Assembly (NCBI GenBank): GCA_013396755.1
Contig: VWZF01006082.1
Location: 686,197 to 750,196 of the forward strand
DNA: 64,000 nt
Origin: Sclerurus mexicanus
Taxonomy: Eukaryota; Chordata; Aves; Passeriformes; Furnariidae
Direction of reading: 5' to 3'
Below the pieces are notes generated by a model. The model had not been told where the DNA came from. It did not search any database and saw only the letters and a list, made by a program, of their open reading frames with translations. Positions 25,581 through 38,331 of the stretch are shown piece after piece. Within the stretch, counting starts at the first letter, position 1. Every line of letters begins with the position of its first letter. Made by a program: the position numbers and the translations under genes.

Positions 25581-27377
25581 CACTACTACAGGGTCACTAC
25601 CTGTAACTGGATGAGTAAAAGCACAGTATGTGGCCTGAAAAGGATTGCAGTCAAGTATTACAGTGAATACAACCTTTGCATTTTTAACAAATTTGTTGTA
25701 TTACTGCAGTTTCATATTCATATTTTCAATATTTGTGTGCCTGTCAAATTTGGCAAAGAGTCTAAAGTAACAAAATAGTGCAGTTAGATCTATAGACTGG
25801 CATATTTCCTCTATGCAGTTTTAAAGAAGGTTCATGAGAACTGGTCTATCCTAAAGAGCTGTTCTTTAGCTAATCCCTTCCAAAGAATAATGCCAAGCAT
25901 TCAGCTAATTTGTCAAATCTAGGAAGGTAGGCTGCTGTTTGCAATGATAGTGACCCATTTTTACATTTCAGAGTGGGAAGAGAGCCTTTTCCTCTCCTCT
26001 TGGAATGTTTCAGAGAACTTAGGCTGGAATTCATCAAGCTGCATAAGCATGGGCTCACTTTTAGGCTCCTTTGTAATTGTGCAGACAATTACTCAATACC
26101 AGAAATCCATTTGAATTCCACCGCTTCTACAACATGCAAAATCCAAAAAATATGCACATGAAATAAATCAATAGTAAGAGAATCAATTAACACATTAATT
26201 ATCAACTGATGGGAAAGGACAAAACACTGAATTTGAGCCTGTTAAAGCATCTTTCCTTCTTTAGTGTACGGGACCTTTATAAATAAAATGTCACTAGTGA
26301 ATAATTGTGAACTTAAAAGAAATTTGTAGTAATTAAAGGCAGAGCTGAGCCCTGAAACATTCCCTCCAGGGACACTCACTCAAATACTTGCTTGTTTAAA
26401 TGTTTGAGAATTTAGGCTAAAACTTAAATAATGGTAATTATCCACATCCCACAGGTGAGTAACTGATTACTGATGAGTGATAGTTGGTTAAAATTAAACA
26501 AATTTATCAACTTTATACATAAATACTACAGAGCATGTTTTAAAACCATAATTCATGATTAGAGAACTACCCCAAAAGCTTTTAAGTCAAAAAAATCATG
26601 AAAGTGCAATTAGTCATTAGTTTTGAAATACCCACAATAAAGCAATCGATTCGTAAGCAATTGAAGCGACATACTGTATTCTTTCTTCTGTTTCCTGATA
26701 GGGCAGTGTCACACCTCATAAGTCTGCTCTGCTAGATACTGTATGACTATAAGACAAAAATGTAGTCCTCACTCAAAAGCAGCTAAACATTTCAAGCTAA
26801 GATCCTAGTATTATAAGACTGAAAAATTGATATCACTTTTTTTAAGATTAGTTTTTAATTTTGACACACGACATTCTGAATAAGCAAAAGTTCAGATTTT
26901 ACTACATTGAAAATGCTGTCTTAGAGCCTGAAGTGACCTTGCCTTGAATCACTGAGCTTTACTCTAAGTAAGAGGACTAAATATGAGAAATGGATATGTA
27001 TTTGAAAAATGGCAGCACTGAGACAACGACTAGAACAGGGAAGACATACCAGCAAAACTGTTGCCATGTAGGCTATTCAAAGGAACTGTGGGAAGCTGCA
27101 ATTCAGGGGACATCGAAACAGAAGGATACTAAAGTGACGGCAAAGTAACACAGGAGAAGCAATACCTGGGACATACAATCTGTGCAGTACTACCTTGGGT
27201 AATGAGGAGCAAAATGAGCCTAGAATCAACACTCATGAGGAGGTAAGACGAGCAGGCTATATGGGAATTATCAGCATATAGACAAGGAAGGACACAAGCA
27301 TGTGAGCAGCTCTACGAGCAAATCTAAGGCTGAAGATATGAGAAACTTCAGCCTGTCTTAAAATACTGTTTAAGAGA

Positions 27378-27482
27378 AACACATACATGCACATACATAC
27401 ATACACAATATAAGTATATAAAAATATATCCACCTGCGTATCTGCCTATATATATACACGCACATATATATGCATGTGTTTG
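27378..27482 (+). repeat. AC/AT-rich imperfect microsatellite
   Basis: Runs of ACAT, CATA and TATA words (for example ACATACATACATACACAATA, then CTATATATATACACGCACAT) with interruptions. It ends about 70 bp before a CR1 tail. Confidence 0.85.
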
Positions 27483-27550
27483 TCAGTGTCAGATCAAAAA
27501 TATCTTGACAAAATTAAATAATTTCAGTGATTGTCCCATTTCGTGGACAT

Positions 27551-27705
27551 TCCATCCCTACAAGTGTTCAAGGCCAGGTCGTATGGGGCCCTGAGCAACC
27601 TGATCTAGTGAGATAAATCCCTGCCCATGATGGGGGTAGGGATTTGGAACTAGATGATCTTTAAGGTCCCTTCAAACCCAAGCCTTTCTATGATTCTTTG
27701 AATGC
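27551..27705 (+). mobile_element. CR1 LINE 3' tail fragment
   Basis: CATCCCTACAAGTGTTCAAG, then GGCCCTGAGCAACCTGATCT, then GGAACTAGATGATCTTTAAG, ending TTTCTATGATTCTTTGAATG, is a typical bird CR1 3' end. It lies just downstream of the AC/AT-rich microsatellite at 27378-27482. Confidence 0.9.
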
Positions 27706-30700
27706 AGATTATTCAGCCCATGTGACTGGCTGATTTTCTGCAGATCACAGAGATTTTTGTTTCAAACTGTGTTTGTTTCTCCCCAAATCCTTCCCCTTCA
27801 CATCTTGTTCCTGACTGATCTCTACTGCAATAAGCTAAACCCAAGCATGCTGAAGAGAAGTACTGCCCGAGTGTAGGGGATGCTGAGATATGACTCTCAG
27901 AGAGAGATGTCAAGTCTCACAAATGTCATTAAAGGTCATAATGTCAAAATTTTTAAAAATTAATTTCTCAGATGCATATTCTCTGAGGGGAAGATTTAAA
28001 GACAGCAGTGAACATATGGGGACAAAGAAACAGTTGCTGTTGTTGAGGAAGGAAGCCCCCATGGTTTCAAGAACAAGAAAAATGGGAGCACAGGAAGGCA
28101 AATGTATAAGAACGATGGTAGAAAGATAATTGCATTAACTGAATACACTGGTCAGAAATTTCATGAGATAAGCAAAAAGCAGGCTTCAGTTTCTATATTT
28201 CCTTTTGGCCCAAAGATGACTCTTAAAATAGCTATACATATAAGGAGCTATGTTTTCTTTCCTGAAGTGCAATTTTCTCATTGTGCATGAATATACTAGT
28301 ATGTGAGCTCCATGTTCCTGCTGTGATTTCGATGTTTACAGATAGTTATAGATTGAGCATATATTGTATGGAACATATACTTGAACTTTGGTATCCCATA
28401 TTATTGACTTGAACAGGTTGCCTTGAATGTCAATTAGCAGTCCACCTGTGACTGGAGCATGCAGTTCGTACCACAGTCTTTTACAAAATCCCTCCTTACA
28501 CGTATGTTCACTTATAGAAACAGTTGCGAGCTTTCAACAGGGAGTTCTCCCTAATCATTACTGAAGAACAGAAAGGTTAATCTGGTTCTCCTTTTCTCTT
28601 TCCCTCAAGCAATTTCTGGCTCTGTCTCTGCAGAAATTTTATTAAAAATGGATGTAACTACCAGCATTTACAAAAAATAAAAAAAAAAAGCCCAACCCCA
28701 AAAACCAATAGCAAGTTCATTCCCAAATTTCTAGCTGTTCCTGCTTCCAGTCCCATACACAATCCCATCACCTTGATATCTGGAGACCTCTGTGATAACA
28801 GTTCTGTAAATATAGGTAAGGTTCACCTTTGGACTAACTATTTTCTTTGCAGCACAGACTGGAATGTATTAATTAAGAAAAAGGAAACCAAACAAAAAAA
28901 CACAAGTTGTCTCTATGTGAAAGTTTACACTGGAATGGAAATTGAATCTTTGTGACCTAATACTGTGTTTAAGTGACAGGAGATTCAGTTACTCTGGATC
29001 ATTCTGAATTACTCTGATTATTCTGAAATGATCAAAAACTATTGAAGTGAATTGCAGCATTAAAAGTGGATCTGTGCCCAGGCATTAGACTATATTTAAA
29101 GGTTTTGTGGTTTGGGTTTTTTTGGGGTTTTTTTGCAGGCTGAAGAATGGAATATTAGACAGCAGACAATAGAAGATAATTTACTGAATATTAAGAGTAA
29201 GAATGGAAAGAGAGTATCCAATTTTACTTCATCCAGTCTTAGGTTTGTTTTAAAGTAATTCAATCATGAATTCCCCATGTAATATAAATAATAACTGTTT
29301 CCAATGCTTATCTCATGTTCTCTATGAAAATAAAAGAATATAAAATTACTATCATTATCTCCTGATGTTTTTGGCTCTTGATCAAAGATAGGCCTAATCT
29401 GATCTGCCTGTGCCCTGTACTGAGATTTTCTATTGGAAGCTGTACTGCAGCATTCATCATTTGTGAAGTTTCAGGTTGCTCTTTTTGTTCTACTAGGACA
29501 TAATGCTTTGTCAGAGTTCTAAGATATTTCTATCTAACATAATAGAAAATAAAATATTTGTCCAGCTTCCCCGTTTGAAATAAACATTCCTTTGGCATAA
29601 AACAGGTAATCCCAATTTGAAACCTAGATAGGACTTGAAACAATTTTTTTCACTTACTTGAGGAAGCATTGTTTAGTCGTTAGAATATGAGCACAATACT
29701 CACACCTGACTATTGACAGAAGGGAAAAACCCCTCAGCTCCATCCTAAGACTTGGCAACGACCGTGGGTGAGACGAACACAATGCTTTCTGTTCTTGCTT
29801 TAAACTAAGAGTACGGTCACAAAAACTGTGGGAGTAGATATGGTTTTGAAGTGCTTCAAGACGACACACAATAGAAGTAATGAAAGAACATTTGTGGTGT
29901 TCTGCAGTGTCACGTTGCTTCCACTTCACACAGTGGTTTTCTTTCAAGTTCCAACAAAGCTTTTCTGTCATGCTGCCTAAGTTCTGCTAGTACCTTAATT
30001 CAAAAGTTTAGATAAAGAATCAAGCTTAAAAAGTTCAGAAAAAAGTCAAGAGATGATGGCTACAGCTGTCACAATGCTCAAAACAATTTTCAGACTCCAA
30101 AATTCTCCAAGAGTAATGCTAATTCAGTGACTGAAAGAGTTGATTTTTCAGGTACAATCCACTAAGCAGTACAAAACCTGGATGGTCTCCATGATCTCTA
30201 TTGCAATCTTTGGTGGTGATTTCCAGGAATAAATAAAATCACAACTATTAGTAACAGGCTGGGTCTCTGATGTGCAGGTTGTTTATACGTTTGGGACACA
30301 CTACACTGCTACTTGATGAAGTGATGACTTACAAGACACAATAATGCTACCTGTAATGCTTTAAATGGATCCTGGTCCAGAAAATTTTTAAGATTCAATA
30401 TTTTTTTTATTTAAACCTAGGATATCAAGAAATTTAAAGGATAAAAAACCTAGACTCTTCTAATTTTCATTTTTCAAGGTCTTAGTGCAGCCCTATATTT
30501 AAAAGAGTATGTTCTTTTTTTCCTAACATGTATATGTAGCTTTGTCATATGGTGGAAAATACGCCAAAGAGAAGGGGGATACTTTAAGTTTGTTGTTTCT
30601 TGTGCTGTAATAAAAAGTGCTGGTTGAAGGCATTCCTGGAAAATACTATTGCTTAACAATTCTGCTTAGTGCTTTGAAGTGGCAGCCCTGGACCTTATTC

Positions 30701-31400
30701 CGTTAGCCCTCATATGTGCGATTCTTACTCCTGCAAGTGCTACAACTGAAGAGAGAAATAGACCACGACTTACCATATATTTCCATTACATAGGGCTGAT
30801 ACACTTTCTTTTACCTACTTATGCCTCTTCCTTCCTAAAGGCTTTGAGATGACAAGTGCAGTCTTTAAAAGTTCCATTCCAAAAGGTGCCACAAAATGCA
30901 GGATAACTTTTATGTGCAAGCATAACTGCTGTGAACTGCTATGATCTTTTCCAGGTAGGGGTCCCATCACAGTTATTCCATCTGATGGGATCTAAGCACA
31001 CTGAAGGGGCAGGTTATCTGTAAGGGCTGAATAAACAGCTTCCCATTAGGCCTAGCCTAGGGCAACAGATAAATACCACAAATTATCCAATGCACATAGG
31101 TAAAAAGGTTAATTTTTTTTTTTAACACATCACTTTTCTTTTACTTTCACAACATCTTGAATTAACTATAATCCCAATGGTTTCTGCACTGCACAAGTGC
31201 AGTATAAAATATGTGAATTCATTATGAATGTCTTAAACCAAAACTGCCAGTGAAATCCATCTTTAAAAGTCTCAAAGCAAAGGTCTTCTACAATGTGTGA
31301 AAGACATGAGTGTCAGATATGGAGGTGACTCAGCCTGGTTGCTGAGGAATTGAGTTAAGGAACCCAATAAACCTTATTAAAGTCAATTGATCTCCTTGCA
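27706..31400. other. Intron sequence without recognisable genes
   Basis: AT-rich. A poly-A/C tract occurs at 28672-28708 and a G/T tract at 29101-29138. All frames are at or below 105 codons with no family resemblance. Confidence 0.7.
29101..29138 (+). repeat. G/T low-complexity tract
   Basis: GGTTTGGGTTTTTTTGGGGT, then a T-run and GCAGG. It looks like a long polypyrimidine-type tract before an AG on the plus strand, but no exon follows. Complement of the A/C class. Confidence 0.8.
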
Positions 31401-31684
31401 GAATCACTGAATCATAGAATAATTGGAAAATACCTCTAAGATCATTGAGTCCAACTGTTAACCCAGCACTGTTAAGTCTACCACTTAACCATACAATCCC
31501 TGAGTACTCCATCTACATGACTTTTAAATACTTCCAGAGTTGGTGACTCAACCACTTCACTGGGCATCTTATTCCAGTGCTTGACAAACCTTTCCGTGAA
31601 AAATTTTTTCCTAATATCCAATCTACACTTTTTCTGGTGCAACTTGAGGCCATTTTCTCTTGCCCTATTGCTTGCTACATGGGA
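31401..31684 (-). mobile_element. CR1 LINE 3' fragment with intact terminal repeat
   Basis: The minus strand ends ATTCTATGATTCAGTGATTC at 31420-31401. Reading away from that end come the blocks for the CR1 3' UTR (TGGACTCAATGATCTTAGAG and others) and the usual short CR1 peptide frame containing NGLKLHQ and HWNKMP. The 336-nt open frame at 31478-31813 spans this copy and the next one and is not a host gene. Confidence 0.92.
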
Positions 31685-31740
31685 GACAATACCATCCTCC
31701 AGCTCGCTGAAATCTTGGGACATCTTCCACGAGACCACAT

Positions 31741-31822
31741 TACTTAAATACCCATCCAACCTGGCCTTGAACACTTCCAGGAATATGGCACCCACAATTT
31801 CTCTGGGCAACATCTTCCAGTT
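31741..31822 (-). mobile_element. Second, different CR1 tail piece
   Basis: The minus strand encodes REIVGAIFLEVFKARLDGYL, the conserved run just before the CR1 3' UTR in another subfamily (LEVFKARLDG motif). It is separated from the 31401-31684 copy by about 56 bp of other sequence, which suggests nested or successive insertions. Confidence 0.7.
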
Positions 31823-31828
31823 GCTCTT

Positions 31829-32037
31829 CCAGAGCGGTGTGTCAGCTCTGTGCGGCCACCTCAGACTTTAGGGGCACCTCCCTCTCTGTGCTGATGGGAG
31901 GTTTTTTGCCTCTTTGACCTCTGGGTCCACCTCAGTCTGGGCTTGGAACCAGATACCTCTATCCTTCTGAGTCTCCCTTATGTTGTGCAGCCTTTGCACC
32001 ATTTCCTGCAGCTCAGCCAACAACCTCGAAAGCACAG
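31829..32037 (-). mobile_element. Retroelement ORF remnant, possibly CR1 ORF1-like
   Basis: The minus strand is open for about 55 codons, then hits TAA near 31868. The peptide contains LAELQEMVQRLHNIRETQKD, a helix-rich run like the coiled-coil segment of bird LINE or retroviral gag-type proteins. It is more GC-rich than its surroundings and directly precedes two CR1 tails in the same orientation. Family assignment is tentative, since I recognise the style but not an exact match. Confidence 0.4.
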
Positions 32038-32040
32038 GGT

Positions 32041-35000
32041 ACAGAAGCTGAAATGTACCACTAAAAATAGATTATAAAAACTGGATTGTACTTTGGAAGA
32101 GTTTACAATCAGAACAGAAAAATGCAGAGTGATATTAGTTCTGATTCTCTAAACATAACCCACAGTATTTATGGAAAGATTTAATTTAGTGACTCTGGAT
32201 TGATTTTTTTTTGTTAAAAAAACTTTTGAAAGTCTCTCATTGAATATCATATCTGTATTCCCTGAGTTCTTCAGTGTATTTCAGAACTATAAATACATTT
32301 CACATCTAAAGATACCTTAAAGACTGAAGTATGCAGAGTTGAGCCAGATGTCTCCTGCTATATTCTGAGGCCCAAAGCAGAACAGAAAATGCAGTCCTTT
32401 CGAAGAATTGACTTCAGATTTCACCTACAGAGGCAGGTTTCTATGGGATAATGTTAAGTAATTCACTATAGGCTCATTTAATCCTGAGGTCTCTTGCAAA
32501 CAAAGCCGCCAAATTGCAAAGGTGCTTTGTGAAATAACCTATTGTACATCAGACACCGAACTGAGACTCCAGTGTTCATCCTCTGCCAAGTCCCCAGACA
32601 TGAACAGCTCATGTTTAACCTCACTAAAGATCCTTTTCTTTTGACAGCAAAATGAGAGCTGCAACCGAGTGCTGGTTGCCACTGAAAGTAAGAGGTTTAC
32701 AAAACTTGTTTTAGACGTTAATGCTAGCCTGGGGGTCTTCAGCTCTTGGGTGACATGAAAAAAATACAGTAAGTACACAAAACCATTTTATGTAATGACA
32801 GTCCCATATCTTGTAAGCAGTCATTCTGCTAAAGGGCAAGTTCCTGCTCCCATTTAAATGAACAGCATGATTTCCATGAACAAAATTGAGGCCTTTACAC
32901 AGCTTTTATTTACCTTTTCTCTTATATTTTCTGTGCTAATTTTTATTCTTTCCTCTCCCTCTCTCTTCTATATTTTTTTTTCAAATTAATGGAGTAAAAA
33001 TATAAGTCCTGAAATACTTTTAAATTACAGTAAAACAACACCTTTCACCAATTAAATTATAAATCATCAAAATAAGCAGCCCTTTACTTCAGTGACGCAA
33101 ATTGTAATGCTCAGAGAGCTCAACAAGACCATGGATCTTGATGTTCTCCAGACAAGAAGTTGATAAATAACTAATGGGCCCACCAAACATCTGCCACAGA
33201 AACATCTTAAAACGTATTAGAATGAGGAATTTATGAAACATGGCAATTACCATCTTTTCACATGAAGTTTGAAAGCAAAAAATGCATTAGGATGCTCAAA
33301 ATAAATGTAATTATATAATTCAAAAATCAAAGTAGTTGAATAAGTTTATTTTAACTCACAAGGAAAGAATACTGTCTCAGAAGGAAAAACTATGAGTCTT
33401 CGAGAGACACTAATTTTTGTTCTTTAAAGTAGACACCAGCTTATTTTTTGTCTCTTACAACTCAGTAACTAGATATAATAAGTCATTCCAGAAATTCAAA
33501 TTCCTACTGAAACACTGTTGCATGAATCGTAAATGCTAGCAGAAAGACAGGCTATATTTTTCATCTATTTTCACCACAGATTTGTAGGCTTCTAGTTTTT
33601 AAATGAAATAAAAAGGCGAATGAAATGGAGAAACAAAGAATGAAATAAAGATCAAATGCATAATATCCTAATGCCAGAATTTCTTGTACCACACACCAAT
33701 GGTTGTAAGGCATTTACATAAACTTTAAATATTCACTGGAGCTGTTTCTCCAACAGGGGCCAGTTTTTCTAGTGAAGCAACAATCATGGTGTTAAGTGCA
33801 GCAAAAGTAAAATGGACCACTCACTATGCAAATACCTCTTTGTAGTAATAAGGCTGGTGTTTTCCCCTATGTCTGCCATCATGTGGATGATCCAGAGAGA
33901 CAGGAGCTTGGATTATACAGAAGAATGCTCTGTTATTGCTATGCAAGATCTCCTGACAGAAAAGCTGTGAATGCTGGCTGTATATTCAATAAATCTGAGC
34001 TATTGAGGGCATATAGGATTGCTGGGGCTTCAATGGCCATCCCTTGCCAGGGACCTCCTGAAGGCTTATTACATAGTTGAAGGTGAATAGTGCATGTTCA
34101 GGAAGTCTGGGATGTCCTGACAGCATCAGAATTCCTGCGCACAGGTAAAAAGCAGCATGCACATGCCTGAGTAGTGATTGCTGGAAATCCCAGAGATGTT
34201 TAGTTTTCTGGATGAAGAGTAACCAAATTAAAAGCACGTGAGCTATTAGAATTACCATCTGGAAATTCTGGGCACTCTTTTACTGCCTTTAAAATTTGTA
34301 AAATCCAGAAGAAGATTCACCTCAGAAAACCTGGGTGTATGGAAGCTTTTTATTGCAAACTTATCAGGGCTAACTAAGACTGTGAAAAATATACCATAAT
34401 GATGAATGCTGATGAACTTCAGTAAGCCAGAATCAAGGGACCACAGTAGGTCTCCTGAGCTCATCTCTCCTATGAAATCCACTTGAGCAGAACGGACAAG
34501 GCTACTAGAAAACATTCTTATAACCTGATTGTGTTATTAGTATACAAACAAAATTCAGATGAAAAGCTGGGTAAAAACTAGTACTATAGTTTGCTCATCA
34601 GTAAGAAATTCCACTTAAACTAATAAGGCGTTTTTTTTCAGAAATGGATAAATGCTATCCACTGTCTACTAGAGTATCAGTATCTTGTGAAAAGTGTTAA
34701 TTTAAAACTGAAGATCCATCAATGGAAATGGACCCCTGCTCACACAAAATAACTATTAAAAAAAATAAAAAATTCCCCAGTCAAACTTTATTCTGTGATT
34801 GAAACTTCGCCACTGTAAATTCCTCCTTATATAAGAACTAAGCAATAGAAAGTAACATTCTGGATGGGTGTCCTTGTAGAAATTAAACTCCATTGCTTCT
34901 CAGGAGAGGTTCATTATGATAACAGTTTAAATCAAGAGAAATCATCTAAAAATTTGAACAAATCAGAAACACAACTCTTTCCATATTGTTTATTACTTGG

Positions 35001-36770
35001 ATAATTATAATCCCCAGGACTTCATTTCACAGGCTGCTATTCAAACCTTCAGGCTTCTGGATTTTAGCTACAACCAATGAGAAAGCACAGAAAAAAGAAG
35101 CACTCTTCTGGCGTTTGGCATTTTGGCATTTGGCACGTTCTTAAGCCATCAAAAATCAGTGGTTGGAAATCAGCTCTTTTCTAAGGCATCACAGTACTTA
35201 CTGCCATTTCTTGATTGTTCTGAAAACCTCGGCATCCAAAAATCTTCCGGTCCTTCTCTAACATGTTGGGGAACCTGGTGCTGTATTCCACAGGACTTGG
35301 CAGCATCTCTCCTGGTCCCTTCTGCTGTTTAACTGCATGCTGCCCTGCGGTTTCCAACACACATCAGGCTTCGTGGCATGCCTCCAGTGGAGAAGCCTAT
35401 GACCAATTCAAATTTTCTGTAGTGTGTGGTTAACAAACCACAGAAAACCTTCAGCACTCTGAGGCTGAAATAATGCTTGCGGGGATGAGTTCTTAATAGT
35501 TTCCTAATGCCTGTAGGACCAACCAGGCAACAGCAGCCACATGCTTCACTGAAGAAAACCTCCCTTATATGAACTAATGCAACACTGCCATGTTGCTGGA
35601 GGTGTACAAAAAAGAAAAATGAAATATTTCTCCCTTCCTTCTCCAATTATTATTAATTTGTAGTGCAACAATGTAGAATTCAGTAATCAGAGTGATAACT
35701 CATGCAAACACTGAAAAATCTCATAGCACGGTACACAGCTATTTTCCACAAACTCTGTGGGGGGATTTTAACTTTGGGATTTGCAAAATTACACAAAAAT
35801 TATTACTGTGTAAGGAAGTTGGCTCACTAGTGCTGTGACTAAATTATAGCTGGTCTGTTGATTAAAGACAAAGGTATGCAGAAATGACTGGATCTGAGGA
35901 GCACAAAAATCCAGCCACCACAGCTGCACCAGAATGGGCCAAACTTTGACCATTATTCTTTAGTAATAAGTGTCCTGGTTAATGACCTGTGAATGTCAAC
36001 AGCTGGGATCAGATGGAACACAAGCAAAGGCAAGCCATGGGCATGAGGAAGCAAAGATAGAATGTTGCAAGGATACTACAATGATCAAAACTGGACTGAC
36101 CGCAAAACCCAAACCAGGCTGTAAGAACAAAAGAGCATTTTAATGGGTGGAAATGATTTGTAATATATTATTCTCCTCACATAATAAAGAGGAAACCTCT
36201 TTCTTCCCTTTTGCTGTTGTCTTATATACTAGATTGAAACACTTCCTTCTGGTCCTCTCTGCCAAATCTTGGTATCAGAGGAAATATCAGCTCACTATTG
36301 TTAGTATATAAATTAGCTGAACTTCATCTAACACCAATCTGTGGAACTACTGTGCCAACAAAAAAAAATTAGTATTCTCTTAACGTACTACATCTCTATT
36401 TTAAATAAACCTGTGAAGAAAATGGTAATCATTTGGAGAATGTAAAGGACTATAAAGAGCTAAATAAGGCAGTACATGGAAAGCAACTTCTGCAGGTATC
36501 TTAGTTTCACACAGGCCAGACTGTCTTACCAAATATTACCTTATTCTGCACTACATAGAGCTGTGTCTGTAATTAATTTTCTGGGTCAGCAGCAAAACAA
36601 ATACTGGAAGCAAAAAGTGGCTGTTTCTTTGGTCCCTGCCCTGGACTGGGAAAAGTACAAATTTGACCTGAGAGTCTACTTTTCCAGGAGAGAGTGAACC
36701 TTCAGGCTCTAGGACAACTAAGCAGGTGAGCAAACATGACCGTCAATGTTAAAGCTGTTTCAGCAGCAGT
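32041..36770. other. Intron sequence without recognisable features
   Basis: AT-rich. A short TTGGCA-repeating run (about 35113-35136) is the only local structure noticed. Confidence 0.65.
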
Positions 36771-37106
36771 GTGAGTGTCAAGGCCATGTGCTGCAGAGGA
36801 CTCTGCGGACCAAGGCTCAGGGATGGCAGAGCCCATCCCCTCTGGCTGGCTGGGCCCAAGAGATGCCATAGGTGGCGCAAGGGACTAACTCCGCTACTGT
36901 GGTTTACTGAGGAAAAGGTCAGAGGAAGAATTGCTTTCTACCCTCATAAGGGAAAGACACAAAGCACAGAGAAGGCCGAAAAAGAAGAGCCTGCTCCAGA
37001 TTTCCTCCAACTTCTTCCTCAGAGACACTGTCCTTTTGTAGAGGGAGGTGTGGTCTCCAAAACTCTCATGCTGAGATTAAAACCAAATTCCATAATCCCT
37101 GAGTGA
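36771..37106. other. Moderately GC-rich segment, no assignable function
   Basis: Richer in GC than its flanks, with a 111-codon plus-strand frame that starts with GTG (no ATG at the start) and has no recognisable domain or splice context. Recorded as unexplained sequence, not as a gene. Confidence 0.4.
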
Positions 37107-38232
37107 ATGGGTAAAAGAGGGGTGACATGATTAGATTTTATCTCCAGGCTACTTTTTCCTCACCTCAAATACTGCTGTTCTACTAAAAGGTGGGAATGAT
37201 TTCAGGATCAAAACTCCATTTGTGATAAATCTGCAGTGACTAAAAATGTTACCCAACTCTATTGATTAAATTGCAGGATAAAGCCAGTCTGATCCTTCCA
37301 TTAAGCTCAAGATTATGCCAGCATTTTCTCAGTACTTTACGGAGCTTTACAGCAGCCAATTAATCTGCCTAGACAGGCCAGAGCCAAAATCACGAATGAG
37401 TAATGCCAAAAAAATCACAGTGAAGTTGTTAAACAAATGCTACAACATTTTTCAGGGTATGGCACAGAATAGAGGCACTTGATTGCCTTCAGCAAGGATG
37501 AGGGTATTGAGTATGAAATCCAGGATAACTGTTAAGCTAATTGTGAGCTGAAACAACATAGCAAGAAATTATTTCAGCCTCTTGCTAAGATTGCCAGAAT
37601 TCTGTCATCTGACAAACCTCTTAGAAGACAGGAATATTTGTTTTTCTAGATCTCAGACAGCTTTGTATCTGCAAAGCTACATAAACAAATGAAACACATG
37701 AAATCCATGACGAACCTTCAAATCACACTCTGCCTATTTCTAACTTCCCTTTCTGGCAGTTCAAATTCAGGAGACATCAGTCAGTTGCTTGAATAGATTT
37801 ATGTTGCTGTAACGCTTCCAAATTTTAGCTCTAATAATTACTGATCAATGCTGATCAACAGAAGGCTACAGCAGGCTTATTTTGTCTTCAAATCTCAAAA
37901 TACAGTTTTTCTCCAAGTGTATACATATAATAGGGATTCCCAGCTACCTTTGAATTCTCATAATATTTTTTAATGTTTCTTCCACATCAAAGTTGTTAAG
38001 TTGTTCTCTGAACTTTACTGTTGAACGTGTTAGTCTTAAATCTCAACAATTGATATCTGCACTGTTCTTTCTTTAGCAAATTATTTATTTTGGTTTTCAT
38101 CAAAACAATGAAATTTCCCTCTCTGTCCTGCCCTATTCCTCACCCCCCCTCCTCATTTTTCAATTACTTCTTCTGGCACTGCAGGCAGCAGCTGCTTCTG
38201 CAAATTTCCCAGTAACTGCTATGCACTATGGA

Positions 38233-38281
38233 ATAAAAAAAACCCAAACCAAAACAAAAAACACAAACAAAAAAACCCCCC
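38233..38281 (+). repeat. A/C low-complexity tract ending in a C run
   Basis: AATAAAAAAAACCCAAACCA, then ACACAAACAAAAAAACCCCC. Followed at once by the 25-bp tandem duplication. Confidence 0.85.
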
Positions 38282-38282
38282 A

Positions 38283-38331
38283 GAAGACAATGTGAAGGGC
38301 TTTGTTTGAAGACAATGTGAAAGACTTTGTT
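38283..38331 (+). repeat. Tandem duplication, 25-bp unit x2
   Basis: GAAGACAATGTGAAGGGCTT, then GAAGACAATGTGAAAGACTT 25 bp later. It directly follows the A/C low-complexity tract at 38233-38281. Confidence 0.92.

Larger units (their letters stand above)
21892..27377. other. Intron sequence, mostly unremarkable
   Basis: AT-rich intron. Holds the A/C tract at 24543, the palindrome at 25563, and the longest non-repeat open frame of the window (168 codons, minus, 25014-25520), which resembles no protein I know. A moderately purine-rich tract runs about 27010-27350. Confidence 0.7.

Noticed and set aside
29101..29138. Telomere-like or splice-acceptor-like G/T tract
   Set aside because: The repeats are irregular, not TTAGGG, and no coding sequence follows the AG.
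31478..31813. 111-codon minus-strand ORF
   Set aside because: Spans two CR1 tails; this CR1-derived peptide is common in bird DNA and is not a host gene.
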